Assembly: GCF_003350295.1 (NCBI RefSeq)
Contig: NZ_QLYY01000022.1
Location: 1,508-65,507, forward strand
Length of the DNA: 64,000 bases
Source of the DNA: Vibrio tetraodonis
Lineage (GTDB): Bacteria > Pseudomonadota > Gammaproteobacteria > Enterobacterales > Vibrionaceae
Reading direction: 5' to 3'
Positions 17,957-27,761 of this stretch are shown here, one piece after another (positions within the stretch are counted from its first letter, which is position 1; every line of letters starts with the position of its first letter). The notes below the pieces were generated by a model. The model saw only the letters and a list, made by a program, of their open reading frames with translations. It had not been told where the DNA came from and searched no databases. The translations under genes were made by a program, and so were the position numbers.

Positions 17957-18032
17957 GCCTCGATAGCTCAGTCGGTAGAGCAGAGGATTGAAAATCCTCG
18001 TGTCGGTGGTTCGATTCCGCCTCGAGGCACCA
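17957..18032 (+). tRNA. tRNA-Phe (GAA), acceptor-stem variant
   Basis: Same body and GAA anticodon as the other tRNA-Phe genes, but the acceptor arms are GCCTCGA and TCGAGGC. The changes at pairs 4:69 and 5:68 are compensatory, so the stem stays fully paired. CCA is encoded. It starts only 7 nt after tRNA-Thr. Confidence 0.99.
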
Positions 18033-18069
18033 TTATTTGGTGCTTTACCTGATAGGTAACACAAATAAT

Positions 18070-18145
18070 TCCCCCTTAGTTCAGTTGGTAGAACGGCGGA
18101 CTGTTAATCCGTATGTCGCAGGTTCGAGTCCCGCAGGGGGAGCCA
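18070..18145 (+). tRNA. tRNA-Asn (GTT)
   Basis: 76-nt cloverleaf. Acceptor arms are TCCCCCT and AGGGGGA, the anticodon loop is CTGTTAA with anticodon GTT, the discriminator is G and CCA is encoded. Last gene of the first operon. Confidence 0.99.
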
Positions 18146-18150
18146 CTTTT

Positions 18151-18181
18151 AAAAAGCCTCATCAAATGATGAGGCTTTTTT
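18151..18181 (+). terminator. Terminator of the first tRNA operon
   Basis: AAAAAGCCTCATC and GATGAGGCTTTTTT form a long perfect stem with a 4-nt loop and a T run, five bases after the CCA of tRNA-Asn. An almost identical terminator ends the second operon. Confidence 0.96.
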
Positions 18182-18186
18182 ATATC

Positions 18187-18211
18187 TAAAGTATTAAGAC
18201 TTAATACTTTA
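18187..18211. repeat. Perfect 25-bp palindrome between the tRNA operons
   Basis: TAAAGTATTAAG (18187-18198) and its exact complement CTTAATACTTTA (18200-18211) are separated by a single A. With a one-base centre it is better read as a dimeric protein-binding site than as an RNA hairpin. The rest of the 290-bp gap to the next tRNA (18182-18471) holds no ORF. A looser inverted repeat, CTTTGGC/GCCAAAG, is at 18238-18269, and the promoter of the second operon lies at its right end. Confidence 0.55.
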
Positions 18212-18432
18212 AACACATCGATTGTCAAATGAACCAGCTTTGGCAATAGTTTGCCATCACAAGCCAAAGAAGTCTGAGTTCAATACAGGTTTTATCGCGA
18301 TATTGCTCCAACATTTTCTATGCTTTGAATGTTAACTTTTAATACAGGCTATACACTTTTCTCACTAAATGAGTAAAAACAGCCCACTAAGTATAGAAAA
18401 TCAGCAAACAATATTTTTTTTGCAATTTAATA

Positions 18433-18461
18433 TTGACCTCAAAGACGAAAAACCGTTTAAT
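18433..18461 (+). promoter_or_regulatory. Sigma70 promoter of the second tRNA operon
   Basis: TTGACC (18433-18438), a 17-bp spacer and TTTAAT (18456-18461) precede the tRNA-Phe at 18472 by ten bases. It matches the promoter of the first operon in layout and -10 sequence. Confidence 0.85.
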
Positions 18462-18471
18462 ACAACTCGTT

Positions 18472-18547
18472 GCCCGGATAGCTCAGTCGGTAGAGCAGAG
18501 GATTGAAAATCCTCGTGTCGGTGGTTCGATTCCGCCTCCGGGCACCA
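18472..18547 (+). tRNA. tRNA-Phe (GAA)
   Basis: Identical to the tRNA-Phe at 17747, with the GCCCGGA/TCCGGGC acceptor stem, anticodon GAA and encoded CCA. First gene of the second operon. The spacer to the next tRNA resembles that of the first operon. Confidence 0.99.
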
Positions 18548-18597
18548 CAATTTATACATTGTTGGTGTCAAGTATCCAGCAATAAGAAATAAAATGT

Positions 18598-18673
<76 letters not shown>

Positions 18674-18678
18674 TTTAT

Positions 18679-18754
18679 TCCCCCTTAGTTCAGTTGGTAG
18701 AACGGCGGACTGTTAATCCGTATGTCGCAGGTTCGAGTCCCGCAGGGGGAGCCA
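18679..18754 (+). tRNA. tRNA-Asn (GTT)
   Basis: Identical to the other tRNA-Asn genes here; anticodon GTT, CCA encoded. It starts five bases after the preceding tRNA-Thr. Confidence 0.99.
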
Positions 18755-18789
18755 TATCTAAACTCAGTGATTATTATCATTGATAAAGT

Positions 18790-18865
<76 letters not shown>

Positions 18866-18871
18866 TATAAT

Positions 18872-18947
18872 TCCCCCTTAGTTCAGTTGGTAGAACGGCG
18901 GACTGTTAATCCGTATGTCGCAGGTTCGAGTCCCGCAGGGGGAGCCA
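18872..18947 (+). tRNA. tRNA-Asn (GTT)
   Basis: Third copy of tRNA-Asn in the window; anticodon GTT, CCA encoded. Last gene of the second operon. Confidence 0.99.
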
Positions 18948-18952
18948 CTTTT

Positions 18953-18985
18953 AAAAAAGCCTCATCATTTGATGAGGCTTTTTTT
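18953..18985 (+). terminator. Terminator of the second tRNA operon
   Basis: AAAAAAGCCTCATC and GATGAGGCTTTTTTT form a perfect stem with a short loop and T run. It is nearly identical to the terminator at 18151. On the reverse strand it may also end tldD transcription. Confidence 0.95.
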
Positions 18986-19047
18986 ATACACTTAGCTCAA
19001 TTATATCTTCTAGGGTTGGCGGACTATGCCAACCCATATTAGAGTGA

Positions 19048-20493
19048 CTAGTCAGTACCGCCGACCGTCAGGGAATCCAACTTAAGCGTTGGCTGTCCTA
19101 CTCCAACAGGAACACTCTGACCCGCCTTACCGCATACACCAACTCCGCGATCTATGCTCAAATCATTACCTACCATGGAAACTTGCTGCATGGCTTCGAT
19201 GCCTGAGCCTATTAAAGTCGCTCCCTTAACTGGACGTGTGATTTTGCCCTTTTCGATCAGATAAGCTTCTGAGGTTGAGAATACGAATTTACCAGAGGTA
19301 ATATCAACTTGTCCGCCACCAAAGTTAGGTGCGTACAACCCCTTCTCTACTGTAGAAACTATCTCTTCAGGAGTATGCTTTCCGGGCAGCATATAAGTGT
19401 TAGTCATACGAGGCATAGGTAAGTGCGCATAAGACTCACGGCGTCCATTACCTGTCGGCTCTACCCCCATCAAGCGGGCATTATGCTTATCTTGCATATA
19501 GCCCTTCAATACACCATTTTCAATCAGAGTATTGTACTGACCAGCAACACCTTCATCATCAATGTTGAGTGAACCGCGGAGATCTCTCAAAGTCCCATCA
19601 TCGACAATCGTGCAAAGCTCCGACGTGACTTTCTGTCCCACCTTACCACTAAAAACTGACGACTCTTTACGGTTAAAGTCCCCTTCTAATCCATGTCCAA
19701 CAGCCTCATGCAGTAACACACCAGGCCAACCTGCACCCAATACTACTGGCATAGCTCCAGCAGGCGCTGCATCTGCGTCAAGGTTAACCAGTGCCATGCG
19801 GATTGCCTCATCTGCATATTGGTAGGCGACTTTACTGCCCTGTTCTTGAGTGAGGAAAAAATCATAGTTGAACCGTCCACCGCCACCAGAGCTGCCTCGT
19901 TCACGACGCTCACCACGCTGAGCTAGGACACTAATTGATAGTCGAACCAATGGGCGAATATCACCTGCATATGTACCATCGGTTGCAGCAACGAGTATTT
20001 GTTCATGTACACCGCTGAGACTTATCGATACTTCTTTAATCAGGGGCTCTTTAGCTCGAATATAAGCATCCAATTCTTTGAGCAGCTGGGTTTTTTGTTG
20101 TTTTTGCCAACTTTCCAATGGATTCACAGCACCATATACCTGCTGGTTGCTGCTCGGTTTCAAAGCCTGAACTTGAGCGCTCTGACCTTGCTGAGCAATG
20201 CCTCTTGCCGCGAGAGCACTTTGTTTAAGTGCGTCTAGCTGGATTTGATCCGAGTAGGCAAAGCCTGTTTTTTCACCAGCAACCGCTCTAACACCGACAC
20301 CACGATCGATATTAAAAGAGCCGTCTTTAATAATACTGTCTTCAAGAACTAATGACTCGTGCCAACTCGACTGAAAATAAATGTCGGCATAATCGATCTG
20401 ACGCGTGGCAATACTTGCCAAAGTTTGTTCTATGTCCTGTGCGGTCAGGCCCCCTGAAGATAGCAATGCCTCTTCTACATGATTTATTGTCAT
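19048..20493 (-). CDS. tldD: Metalloprotease TldD
   Basis: Subunit of the TldD/TldE zinc protease that degrades unfolded peptides and processes some modified peptides such as microcins; TldE (PmbA) is not in this window. The 481-residue protein has the HExxxH-type zinc motif HEAVGHGLEGD near residue 264 and the family glycine-rich C-terminus. It is the last gene of the leftward mre-maf-rng-yhdP-nitrilase-tldD cluster, nine bases after the nitrilase gene. Confidence 0.96.
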   Translation of the reverse strand: MTINHVEEALLSSGGLTAQDIEQTLASIATRQIDYADIYFQSSWHESLVLEDSIIKDGSFNIDRGVGVRAVAGEKTGFAYSDQIQLDALKQSALAARGIAQQGQSAQVQALKPSSNQQVYGAVNPLESWQKQQKTQLLKELDAYIRAKEPLIKEVSISLSGVHEQILVAATDGTYAGDIRPLVRLSISVLAQRGERRERGSSGGGGRFNYDFFLTQEQGSKVAYQYADEAIRMALVNLDADAAPAGAMPVVLGAGWPGVLLHEAVGHGLEGDFNRKESSVFSGKVGQKVTSELCTIVDDGTLRDLRGSLNIDDEGVAGQYNTLIENGVLKGYMQDKHNARLMGVEPTGNGRRESYAHLPMPRMTNTYMLPGKHTPEEIVSTVEKGLYAPNFGGGQVDITSGKFVFSTSEAYLIEKGKITRPVKGATLIGSGIEAMQQVSMVGNDLSIDRGVGVCGKAGQSVPVGVGQPTLKLDSLTVGGTD

Positions 20494-20502
20494 AGTTAGC
20501 TC

Positions 20503-21321
20503 TTAAACATTTAAATGGGTTTCAAAGCGAATGTGCTTGAGTGTTGGCATCGCACAGCGCACTGCTTCAACTCGGTCTAAATCCAAGTCAACGATCAGAT
20601 TGTCTGGAAGGTTACTTAAACTTGAAATAACCTCTCCCCATGGGGATATTACCATTGAGTGCCCCCAAGTTTCTCTACCACATGGATGAGTGCCAGTTTG
20701 ATTTGACGCTATAATCCAGCTTTGAGTTTCAATTGCACGGGCACGTAGCAGTGATTCCCAGTGCGCCGCCCCCGTCACTGCCGTGAAGGCTGCTGGAACC
20801 AATAAAACATTGGCTCCTCGCTGAGCCAATTCACTATATAAATGAGGAAAACGCACATCGTAGCAAATTGATAAACCTAGATGACCAACGGGAGTATTAA
20901 CTGTGACTATTTGATCCCCTGGCGTGAATGTTTCAGATTCCCGATAACGCTGGTGAGAGTCCGCAACATCAACATCAAACATATGCAATTTGTCATAGTG
21001 TGCCATTAACTCACCTTGGGAATTATATACCAAGGATGTCGTCGTTACTCCTTTTGCTCGGCGAATCGGCATACTCCCAATAACCAGAAAGGTCGCAGTA
21101 GATTTTGCTAACTGTGATAACTCTCTCTGAAGCTCCCCTTCAGCCAATAGCTCTGCAACCTTATGATAATTATCACCATTTCCAAAGACCAAGCTATTTT
21201 CAGGTGTAACAATGAGCTTTGCACCTTGTTCGGCCAACAATGTCGCCTGACGCTTAATATAGGCCAGATTCTCTTGTGGATCTGGCCCAGAAGTCATCTG
21301 AATAATTGCTATCTTGGGCAT
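20503..21321 (-). CDS. Carbon-nitrogen hydrolase, Nit1/YbeM-like (deaminated glutathione amidase type)
   Basis: A 272-residue nitrilase-superfamily amidase. The catalytic Glu-Lys-Cys triad is visible: Glu in VTPENSLVF (near 42), Lys in YDKLHMFD (near 111) and Cys in SICYDVRFPHLY (near 153). The sequence best fits the Nit1/YbeM branch, which hydrolyses deaminated glutathione, a repair reaction; the substrate is inferred from family resemblance. It lies between yhdP and tldD, a common gammaproteobacterial order. Confidence 0.9.
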   Translation of the reverse strand: MPKIAIIQMTSGPDPQENLAYIKRQATLLAEQGAKLIVTPENSLVFGNGDNYHKVAELLAEGELQRELSQLAKSTATFLVIGSMPIRRAKGVTTTSLVYNSQGELMAHYDKLHMFDVDVADSHQRYRESETFTPGDQIVTVNTPVGHLGLSICYDVRFPHLYSELAQRGANVLLVPAAFTAVTGAAHWESLLRARAIETQSWIIASNQTGTHPCGRETWGHSMVISPWGEVISSLSNLPDNLIVDLDLDRVEAVRCAMPTLKHIRFETHLNV

Positions 21322-21333
21322 GGTTTATTTTCC

Positions 21334-24300
21334 CTATTTAATCGCTTCGCGCAGAGTTTCTGGTAACTCAAACTCTCCTTTACTCCTCGATAGCTCCTTA
21401 ACCTCAGGATTATCAAGTGGCCCTTTAACTTCATAATTAACTTGGGTAAAGACTTCAACCACCGGAGATATCACCGTTGTGATTGCTAGAACATACAAAG
21501 CCGTTGTAGGTGTCACTGCAAATGCTGTAAGAACTGGAATTCCCGAAGTAATATCGGGTACAAAATTAACTTCTGCATCGACGGTTTTAGAGTTAAGGTT
21601 CGCTAGACCTTTAATTGTCATTTCACCCGCCAAAGCATCCATTTTGATATCATTAGTAAGGAATATTCCATTTTTGATATCACCGCTTCCGTTTATGGAG
21701 TTAAATGCCATTCCGCCATCAAACACATCACTAAAGTCCAGCTGCATCTTACGTATGATGGAATCTAGACTAAACAAGCCTAAAAGCCTTGCCGCTCCAG
21801 AAGCACCTGTCACTTGGCCTTTGCCTAACTTCATAGCGACATGACCCTCAAGGGTATTAACTTTCATCGACCATGGTGAGCCATCCCATTCGACTTTAGA
21901 ATCGAGATCAAATGGGGCCTGCTGGATCCCAGAAGTAATGCCAAAACGCTCCATAACATCACTATTATTTTCTCCCGACATACTAATATTAAACTGAGTA
22001 TGGCTTTGCTGCTCACCAAGTCGCCACGAGCCGCTCAAATCGACCTTGCTCCGACCAGTCTCAAAATTTAACTTTTTCCATTCAAGCACTTCCCCATGGC
22101 GTTCAAGATCCAAAAAGGCTTTGCCAACTTTATATCCTTGCAGCCAAAAGTCCTCGATGGCTAAGGTAATGTTGGGAATATGCTCATGGAAAGAACGTTC
22201 AAAGTCACTAATAAGTTCTTGTTGATCTCTTCCCGCTTTAAACAAGGTGACATCTTTATATTCTTTATCTAAAGCAGGAACATAGACATGTAGTCTATCT
22301 AAAGATACAGAAAGGTCATAAGGCGCTATATAGTTTGCCTCCCCTGCTGCCTCTTGACTTTCTAGACTCATATGCCAACCCAAGTTCTTCCTTTTGGCTC
22401 TGAAATCTACGTCATTCCACCAAATACCTCCCAACGTTAGCTCCTCAACATCAAGATCAATACGATGAGGCATGGGAATTTCTGGCGTATTCATACTGTC
22501 TAAGGCTGCTTTGCCTTCACTGTCCGAGTTGGATATCAAATCCACCCACTGGTCAAAGTTGAGCTTATCTAGACGAACCTGCGCGTGATGACCAGAAATC
22601 GGGCTGATTTTAAAGCTACCTTTACCAAGGACCAGATTCGTGGCTTTGAGCACAGGGGTCTCTGGGCGAATATCAATTTCGGTTTGGTATTTAAGGTTGG
22701 GTAATTGCAAACGAGCGCTGATACTTTCTTGGTTCCCTGAAGCTTGTATACGCGCTTTCCAAGTTTGATTGAGCTTTTTTTTGAAAGGATACGGATAGTC
22801 GCTAGATACCATGTTTAGATCAGCATTAGCATCAATTTGGTAAGCAAATCCAACATCATCAAGTTGAATAGCAATGCCCATTTGCCATGGGGCATGGCCA
22901 TTAACTGGATCTATCCAGCGTTTGCCAAGATAAGAAGCTAAAGGTTTCAGCTCCCAATCGCCAACCACGTCGATATTAACATCGTACCCTTGTTCTGCAT
23001 TTTCTCCTCTAAAATCCAATGCAACTGGTTGTTCTAGTAACCTACCTGTTAACCCCGCAGCACGAACGACATCATTATCAAACTTAATACGTCCTGACAC
23101 CCTGTCTAGATTCATTTCTGGGGTTTTAATCGCAACTTTAGTATTGGTCAGATCTGCATAACCCCAAGCTCGAACTTCCTTTTCAGAATCAAAAGGTACA
23201 TTGAGTTTAAAACTTGATTTCACTTCCCCTTTTACTTGGACCGTGGTCAATGCAGCGCCAACTGAGTCAACCAAGGGAGATGACATCATATAATCTCTTA
23301 CTGAATTACCCTGTCCCGCTGCACTAGCTTCTATTTCTATGTGTCCACCACGCCCAAGCCTTGGTATTTGCCCTTTAATACGCGTTGCTTTGATATCAGT
23401 GAGAGTTGCACCATGAGAGTCGAGATAAAGCGAGTCGTTTTGAAAGAGTAAATCAAGCTGCAAATCGGTAATGGTTGGCCAAGCGGTATCAAAGCTAAAT
23501 TTGGCATTGTTAAGACCGACCCATGCCTGAAATACACCATTATTATTGCTGTATGGAAAGTCACCTAATTCGCCATACCAAAGTAGTTTGGCAGTTTTTA
23601 CCTTACCCGCTTGAATGCCACTCGATAGGTAATCGGTTAAATCACGCCCTAGAGCTAATGCTGGTAAATAACGCCAAATTTCTCCGGCATTATAAAGATC
23701 TGCTTCAGTATAAAAAGATAGGAATGGACTTTTATCTTTGGGAAAATCAAGGCGAAACTCTCCTAAGACTTGAAGGTCAGGGGTCGCCAACGTAACTTTA
23801 TCTGCCCATACCGACCAACCATTAGTATCGCTTTGCCATACAATATCTAGCTCACCTTGTTTAATGTTAAGCGGCGCCTGAAATACATCACCATAAGGTA
23901 AAACATCATCGATAATAGTGACCTTTGAACTAGCTTGATAACGGCTACCGGATATATCAGCTGAAAGATGTTTGATACCAGGTAATAGCTCCCAATGCTT
24001 CATCGACCCATCATGAAGCTGCATCGAATACTTGAGTGAATCAAGATCTGAGCCTTTCATTGAGAGGCGAATATCTTCAAGAGTCCCCCCAACATTTATT
24101 GTTTCTAGTAGTTGCGATACTTGTTTTGAGTCTGGGAAAAGCTTGGCTAGAGGAGAGATAGTCTTGAGATCAAGCTGTGACACATTTAGAGACCAATCTT
24201 CAGGTTTCCATCTAAACGCAGCATCAAGCTCAGGCCAAGGCTCATGATCGGTTCGTAGCTTAAGTCCATGAGCATTAACTTGCCAACCTTGTACACTTGG

Positions 24301-25209
24301 TTCTAGTTGTAAAATCCCTGACTCAATAATCAGCTCATGCTGTTGACCTTCTTGCCAAATCAGTTCCGACGGTTCTAATTCAACATAAGCGCTGACGGGT
24401 TGATTATGCTCAAGATTTATCCAACTATTGAGGCTGACTTGGCCTCTCTCAATACCCGTTTCTGTTTGCAAGTACTGGGTTAGCCATGGTGTGACTAATA
24501 CATTGTCGACGGCTAAATAAAACTCGCCACTAACATCAGCTAAAGAACCATGGTCAACAAAATTCGCTTTGACTTGTGCAGAGTTTAGATTGGTATCCAC
24601 AATACTAATCTCACCATCTGCGATGTGATTTCGTCCCCTGTTTTGCCAAAACAACTGACTGATATCAAGCTCTCGAACTGAACCATCAATTCCTTGGAGC
24701 CGGATTTTCGAGTCTTGCAAAAGAAAACTATCCAGCTGACGTAGCAACAACTGATCGAGTTTTTCAATCACGCTTCGCTGCTCTGTTTTCGGCTGCAATA
24801 CCTTTGTCCCATCAGATTCAGCCCATGTAATTGAACTTAAATCTAAATTAAGTTGGTACATGTTAAGATCGGCTATCACAGGTCTCATATCTAACAGCGA
24901 TTGGATGAGATCAAACTCAACTTCAACCGTTTGTACAGAAAAATGGATGCCACTCGACTCGGGTGTATTCGCCCGAACATTTTTAAGAGATATTGAAGGA
25001 TGGGTGTTACGCCAAAAACCACTGATTTGGTCAATTTCAAAGTCCAGCTGCGAACCTTGGTTGACCCAATGCTGAATTTCTCCCTTGAAATGGTTAAGTT
25101 GTGGTAGAGCTATCCTCAAGGTTGTGACAAACACAGCTAAAGTGACACAGAGGACAACCGCTAGCCACGAAAGTCCTCGAAGAATAAATTGAGTCGTTAG
25201 TCTATTCAC
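21334..25209 (-). CDS. yhdP: YhdP, AsmA-like inter-membrane phospholipid transport protein
   Basis: A 1291-residue AsmA-family protein with one N-terminal membrane helix (about residues 12-35) and a very long periplasmic part that includes DUF3971 and the C-terminal AsmA-like region. In E. coli YhdP works with TamB and YdbH in moving phospholipid to the outer membrane. The start is GTG at 25209, shortly after the rng stop. It is a repetitive, beta-rich protein without enzymatic motifs, typical for a hydrophobic-groove bridge. Confidence 0.94.
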   Translation of the reverse strand: MNRLTTQFILRGLSWLAVVLCVTLAVFVTTLRIALPQLNHFKGEIQHWVNQGSQLDFEIDQISGFWRNTHPSISLKNVRANTPESSGIHFSVQTVEVEFDLIQSLLDMRPVIADLNMYQLNLDLSSITWAESDGTKVLQPKTEQRSVIEKLDQLLLRQLDSFLLQDSKIRLQGIDGSVRELDISQLFWQNRGRNHIADGEISIVDTNLNSAQVKANFVDHGSLADVSGEFYLAVDNVLVTPWLTQYLQTETGIERGQVSLNSWINLEHNQPVSAYVELEPSELIWQEGQQHELIIESGILQLEPSVQGWQVNAHGLKLRTDHEPWPELDAAFRWKPEDWSLNVSQLDLKTISPLAKLFPDSKQVSQLLETINVGGTLEDIRLSMKGSDLDSLKYSMQLHDGSMKHWELLPGIKHLSADISGSRYQASSKVTIIDDVLPYGDVFQAPLNIKQGELDIVWQSDTNGWSVWADKVTLATPDLQVLGEFRLDFPKDKSPFLSFYTEADLYNAGEIWRYLPALALGRDLTDYLSSGIQAGKVKTAKLLWYGELGDFPYSNNNGVFQAWVGLNNAKFSFDTAWPTITDLQLDLLFQNDSLYLDSHGATLTDIKATRIKGQIPRLGRGGHIEIEASAAGQGNSVRDYMMSSPLVDSVGAALTTVQVKGEVKSSFKLNVPFDSEKEVRAWGYADLTNTKVAIKTPEMNLDRVSGRIKFDNDVVRAAGLTGRLLEQPVALDFRGENAEQGYDVNIDVVGDWELKPLASYLGKRWIDPVNGHAPWQMGIAIQLDDVGFAYQIDANADLNMVSSDYPYPFKKKLNQTWKARIQASGNQESISARLQLPNLKYQTEIDIRPETPVLKATNLVLGKGSFKISPISGHHAQVRLDKLNFDQWVDLISNSDSEGKAALDSMNTPEIPMPHRIDLDVEELTLGGIWWNDVDFRAKRKNLGWHMSLESQEAAGEANYIAPYDLSVSLDRLHVYVPALDKEYKDVTLFKAGRDQQELISDFERSFHEHIPNITLAIEDFWLQGYKVGKAFLDLERHGEVLEWKKLNFETGRSKVDLSGSWRLGEQQSHTQFNISMSGENNSDVMERFGITSGIQQAPFDLDSKVEWDGSPWSMKVNTLEGHVAMKLGKGQVTGASGAARLLGLFSLDSIIRKMQLDFSDVFDGGMAFNSINGSGDIKNGIFLTNDIKMDALAGEMTIKGLANLNSKTVDAEVNFVPDITSGIPVLTAFAVTPTTALYVLAITTVISPVVEVFTQVNYEVKGPLDNPEVKELSRSKGEFELPETLREAIK

Positions 25210-25216
25210 AAACAGC

Positions 25217-26686
25217 CTACATCATGACTACGTCAAATTGCTCTTGAACATATAAAGGTTCAGCTTGCACTTTAACCTGCTTTCCAATAAAAACCTCTAA
25301 TTCCGCCAATGCGTGAGACTCTTCACCCTGCAAATTATCTGCCACTGCAGGAGAGGCATAAACCACAAACTTGTCCGCCTCATATGCTCGATTCACTCTG
25401 GTGATCTCTCGCAAAATTTCATAGCACACAGTATCGACTGTCTTAACACTACCTCGCCCTTCACAAGTGGGGCAGCTTGAACATAAAACATGTTCAATAC
25501 TCTCTCGGGTTCGTTTACGGGTCATTTCGACTAAACCCAACTGAGTAAACCCATTAATATTCGTTTTTACTCTATCTTTATTAAGAGCGATCTCTAATGA
25601 AGTAAGTACTCGCTTACGGTGTTCTTCAGACATCATGTCAATAAAGTCGATGATGATAATGCCGCCTAGATTCCGTAACCGCAGTTGACGTGCTATTGCC
25701 TGAGTGGCTTCAATATTAGTATTAAAGATAGTCTCTTCTAAATTACGGCGACCAACAAAAGCTCCAGTATTAATATCAACCGTTGTCATTGCTTCTGTCT
25801 GATCTATGATAAGATAGCCGCCCGACTTCAACTCCACTTTGCGCTCTAGTGAACGCTGCACCTCGTTTTCGGTGTCATACATATCAAAGATTGGCTTATC
25901 ACCATCATAAAGTTCAAGCTTATCGGTAAGCTCTGGTACGTATTCTGAGGTAAACACTTTTAGGTTCTCAAATTCTAATCGCGAGTCGACTAATATTTTG
26001 GTCAGCTCTGTACCGACAAAATCGCGTAAAATTCGTTGTGAAAGCCCTAACTCGCCATACAAAGTAGAACGAGTTTTATATTTAGCACGACGCTCATTGA
26101 CCTTAGACCAAAGACGTTTCAGAAAAGCGGCATCCTGGGACAACTCTTTATCATCAGCACCTTCTGCTGCGGTACGGATAATAAACCCGCCCTCCTCGTC
26201 ACAATAATGACCTACTACTTTTTTTAGACGATTACGTTCTTCTTCGCTTTCAATCCGTTGTGAGACACCGACATGACTGGCACCAGGCATGAAAACTAGG
26301 TAGCGAGAGGGAAGCGTAATATCGGTAGTAAGACGAGCACCTTTAGTGCCAAGAGGATCTTTGACAACTTGAACAACTATATCTTGGCCTTGGCGGACTA
26401 ATTCCGAGATATCTCGAACTTGAAACTGCTGCTTTTCATTTTCAGCAACACACTCTGTGTGAGGAACAATATCGGATGCATGAAGAAACGCAGCTTTATC
26501 AAGACCAATATCAACAAAGGCTGCTTGCATACCGGGTAAAACACGGCTCACCTTGCCTTTATAGATATTACCAACAATGCCTCGTTTTGCTTCCCGTTCT
26601 ACATGGATCTCTTGAAGGCTACCCCCTTCAATCATAGCGACTCGAGTTTCGCTTGGGGTGACGTTGATTAACAACTCTGCACTCAT
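25217..26686 (-). CDS. rng: Ribonuclease G
   Basis: Endoribonuclease of the RNase E/G family that processes 16S rRNA and some mRNAs. It has 489 residues with an N-terminal S1 domain (about residues 38-120), the catalytic DNase I-like region with the metal-ligand aspartates in TVDINTGAF (near 304) and IIIDFID (near 346), and the zinc-link Cys pair CPTC near 405. It follows maf and precedes yhdP with 7 bp, the conserved maf-rng-yhdP order. Confidence 0.97.
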   Translation of the reverse strand: MSAELLINVTPSETRVAMIEGGSLQEIHVEREAKRGIVGNIYKGKVSRVLPGMQAAFVDIGLDKAAFLHASDIVPHTECVAENEKQQFQVRDISELVRQGQDIVVQVVKDPLGTKGARLTTDITLPSRYLVFMPGASHVGVSQRIESEEERNRLKKVVGHYCDEEGGFIIRTAAEGADDKELSQDAAFLKRLWSKVNERRAKYKTRSTLYGELGLSQRILRDFVGTELTKILVDSRLEFENLKVFTSEYVPELTDKLELYDGDKPIFDMYDTENEVQRSLERKVELKSGGYLIIDQTEAMTTVDINTGAFVGRRNLEETIFNTNIEATQAIARQLRLRNLGGIIIIDFIDMMSEEHRKRVLTSLEIALNKDRVKTNINGFTQLGLVEMTRKRTRESIEHVLCSSCPTCEGRGSVKTVDTVCYEILREITRVNRAYEADKFVVYASPAVADNLQGEESHALAELEVFIGKQVKVQAEPLYVQEQFDVVMM

Positions 26687-26709
26687 GAGTACACCTCAAT
26701 ATGTTAAAA

Positions 26710-27270
26710 TTATAAGAATTTGTGCAAGAGCTGGTCTGTTTCGAACAATGGTAGGCCGACTACGGCATGATAACTACCCTCAATACGTGTTACAAAACGT
26801 CCTCCAATCCCCTGAATTCCATAAGCACCAGCTTTGTCACACGGTTCACCCGTTTGCCAATATTGTTCAATTTCTTCCTCTGACAGAGGCTTGAACCAAA
26901 CATCGGTAGTTACAACTATCGTCTCTTGTTGCTCACTACTTACTATAGTCACGGCCGTCATCACTTGATGAGCGCGGTTAGACAATGACATCAGCATCTG
27001 CTTAGCCTGGTCCAGATTATTGGGCTTCTCCATTACCCTGTTGTCACACACTACGATTGTGTCTGAACCGATCACCACAGCGTCACTCTTTATCTCTAAC
27101 CCGGTTAAAGCCTTATCTTGAGAAAGACGTTCAACATATTGTGTCGGTGTTTCATCCAAACTTTGAGACTCCTCTACATCGGTTCGGATAACACTAAATT
27201 GATAGCCTAGCTGTGACAATAACTCTTTGCGCCTCGGTGAGCCCGAAGCCAATATTAATTTCTGTTCCAT
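26710..27270 (-). CDS. maf: Maf-type nucleoside triphosphate pyrophosphatase (dTTP/UTP type)
   Basis: Hydrolyses non-canonical or excess dTTP/UTP-type nucleotides in the YhdE branch of the Maf family. The reading frame is open further upstream, but the family start MEQKLILASGSPRRKELL with a TGAGG site just before it places the start at 27270, giving 186 residues. It has the SGSPRR phosphate-binding motif and VIGSDTIV near residue 68. The start is two bases after the mreD stop, so it is translationally linked to the mre operon. Confidence 0.94.
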   Translation of the reverse strand: MEQKLILASGSPRRKELLSQLGYQFSVIRTDVEESQSLDETPTQYVERLSQDKALTGLEIKSDAVVIGSDTIVVCDNRVMEKPNNLDQAKQMLMSLSNRAHQVMTAVTIVSSEQQETIVVTTDVWFKPLSEEEIEQYWQTGEPCDKAGAYGIQGIGGRFVTRIEGSYHAVVGLPLFETDQLLHKFL

Positions 27271-27272
27271 TT

Positions 27273-27761
27273 TTACCTCACATGCCAATGTCTTCTGATC
27301 CTTCGCATCAATAAAAACAGCCATGGCCAAAGAATGGCGTTGATAAGACCACTCCAAAGTAATAATGGATTAAATGCCACCTCTTGAACCAAGTATTCAC
27401 CAGAGAAGATAAGCACATCTAACATCATAGAAAGCAAACCAACCAGTATGGCTTGCTGCCAAAGTGCCATGTTCCTCAATACTAAGAAGTTCAGTGCGAC
27501 TAGGTAAATAACGATAGACATCATCATGCCACGTATGCCTAGAGTAGAGCCGAGCAAAAGGTCCCAGAGAAGCCCCAGTACCAGAGCGGTACCAACGTTC
27601 ACTCTATGAGGTAAAGCCAGCACCCAGTAGCAAGTAACCAAGAGTAGCCAAGAGGGGCGCAATAAGTCAAAAACACCCGGCCATGGAATGGTTTGCAGGG
27701 TTAAAGCAATTAAAAATGAAAAGGCAATAACCATTTTGCCTTTCAAGACACTATTCGCCAC
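27273..27761 (-). CDS. mreD: Rod shape-determining protein MreD
   Basis: Inner-membrane component of the elongasome with five or so hydrophobic segments in 162 residues. It links MreB and MreC with lateral peptidoglycan synthesis. The start overlaps the end of mreC by 11 bp, consistent with translational coupling in mreBCD. Confidence 0.95.
   Translation of the reverse strand: MANSVLKGKMVIAFSFLIALTLQTIPWPGVFDLLRPSWLLLVTCYWVLALPHRVNVGTALVLGLLWDLLLGSTLGIRGMMMSIVIYLVALNFLVLRNMALWQQAILVGLLSMMLDVLIFSGEYLVQEVAFNPLLLWSGLINAILWPWLFLLMRRIRRHWHVR

Noticed and set aside
27271..27357. Upstream extension of Maf into mreD
   Set aside because: It overlaps mreD coding sequence, and the proper family start with a ribosome binding site is at 27270.
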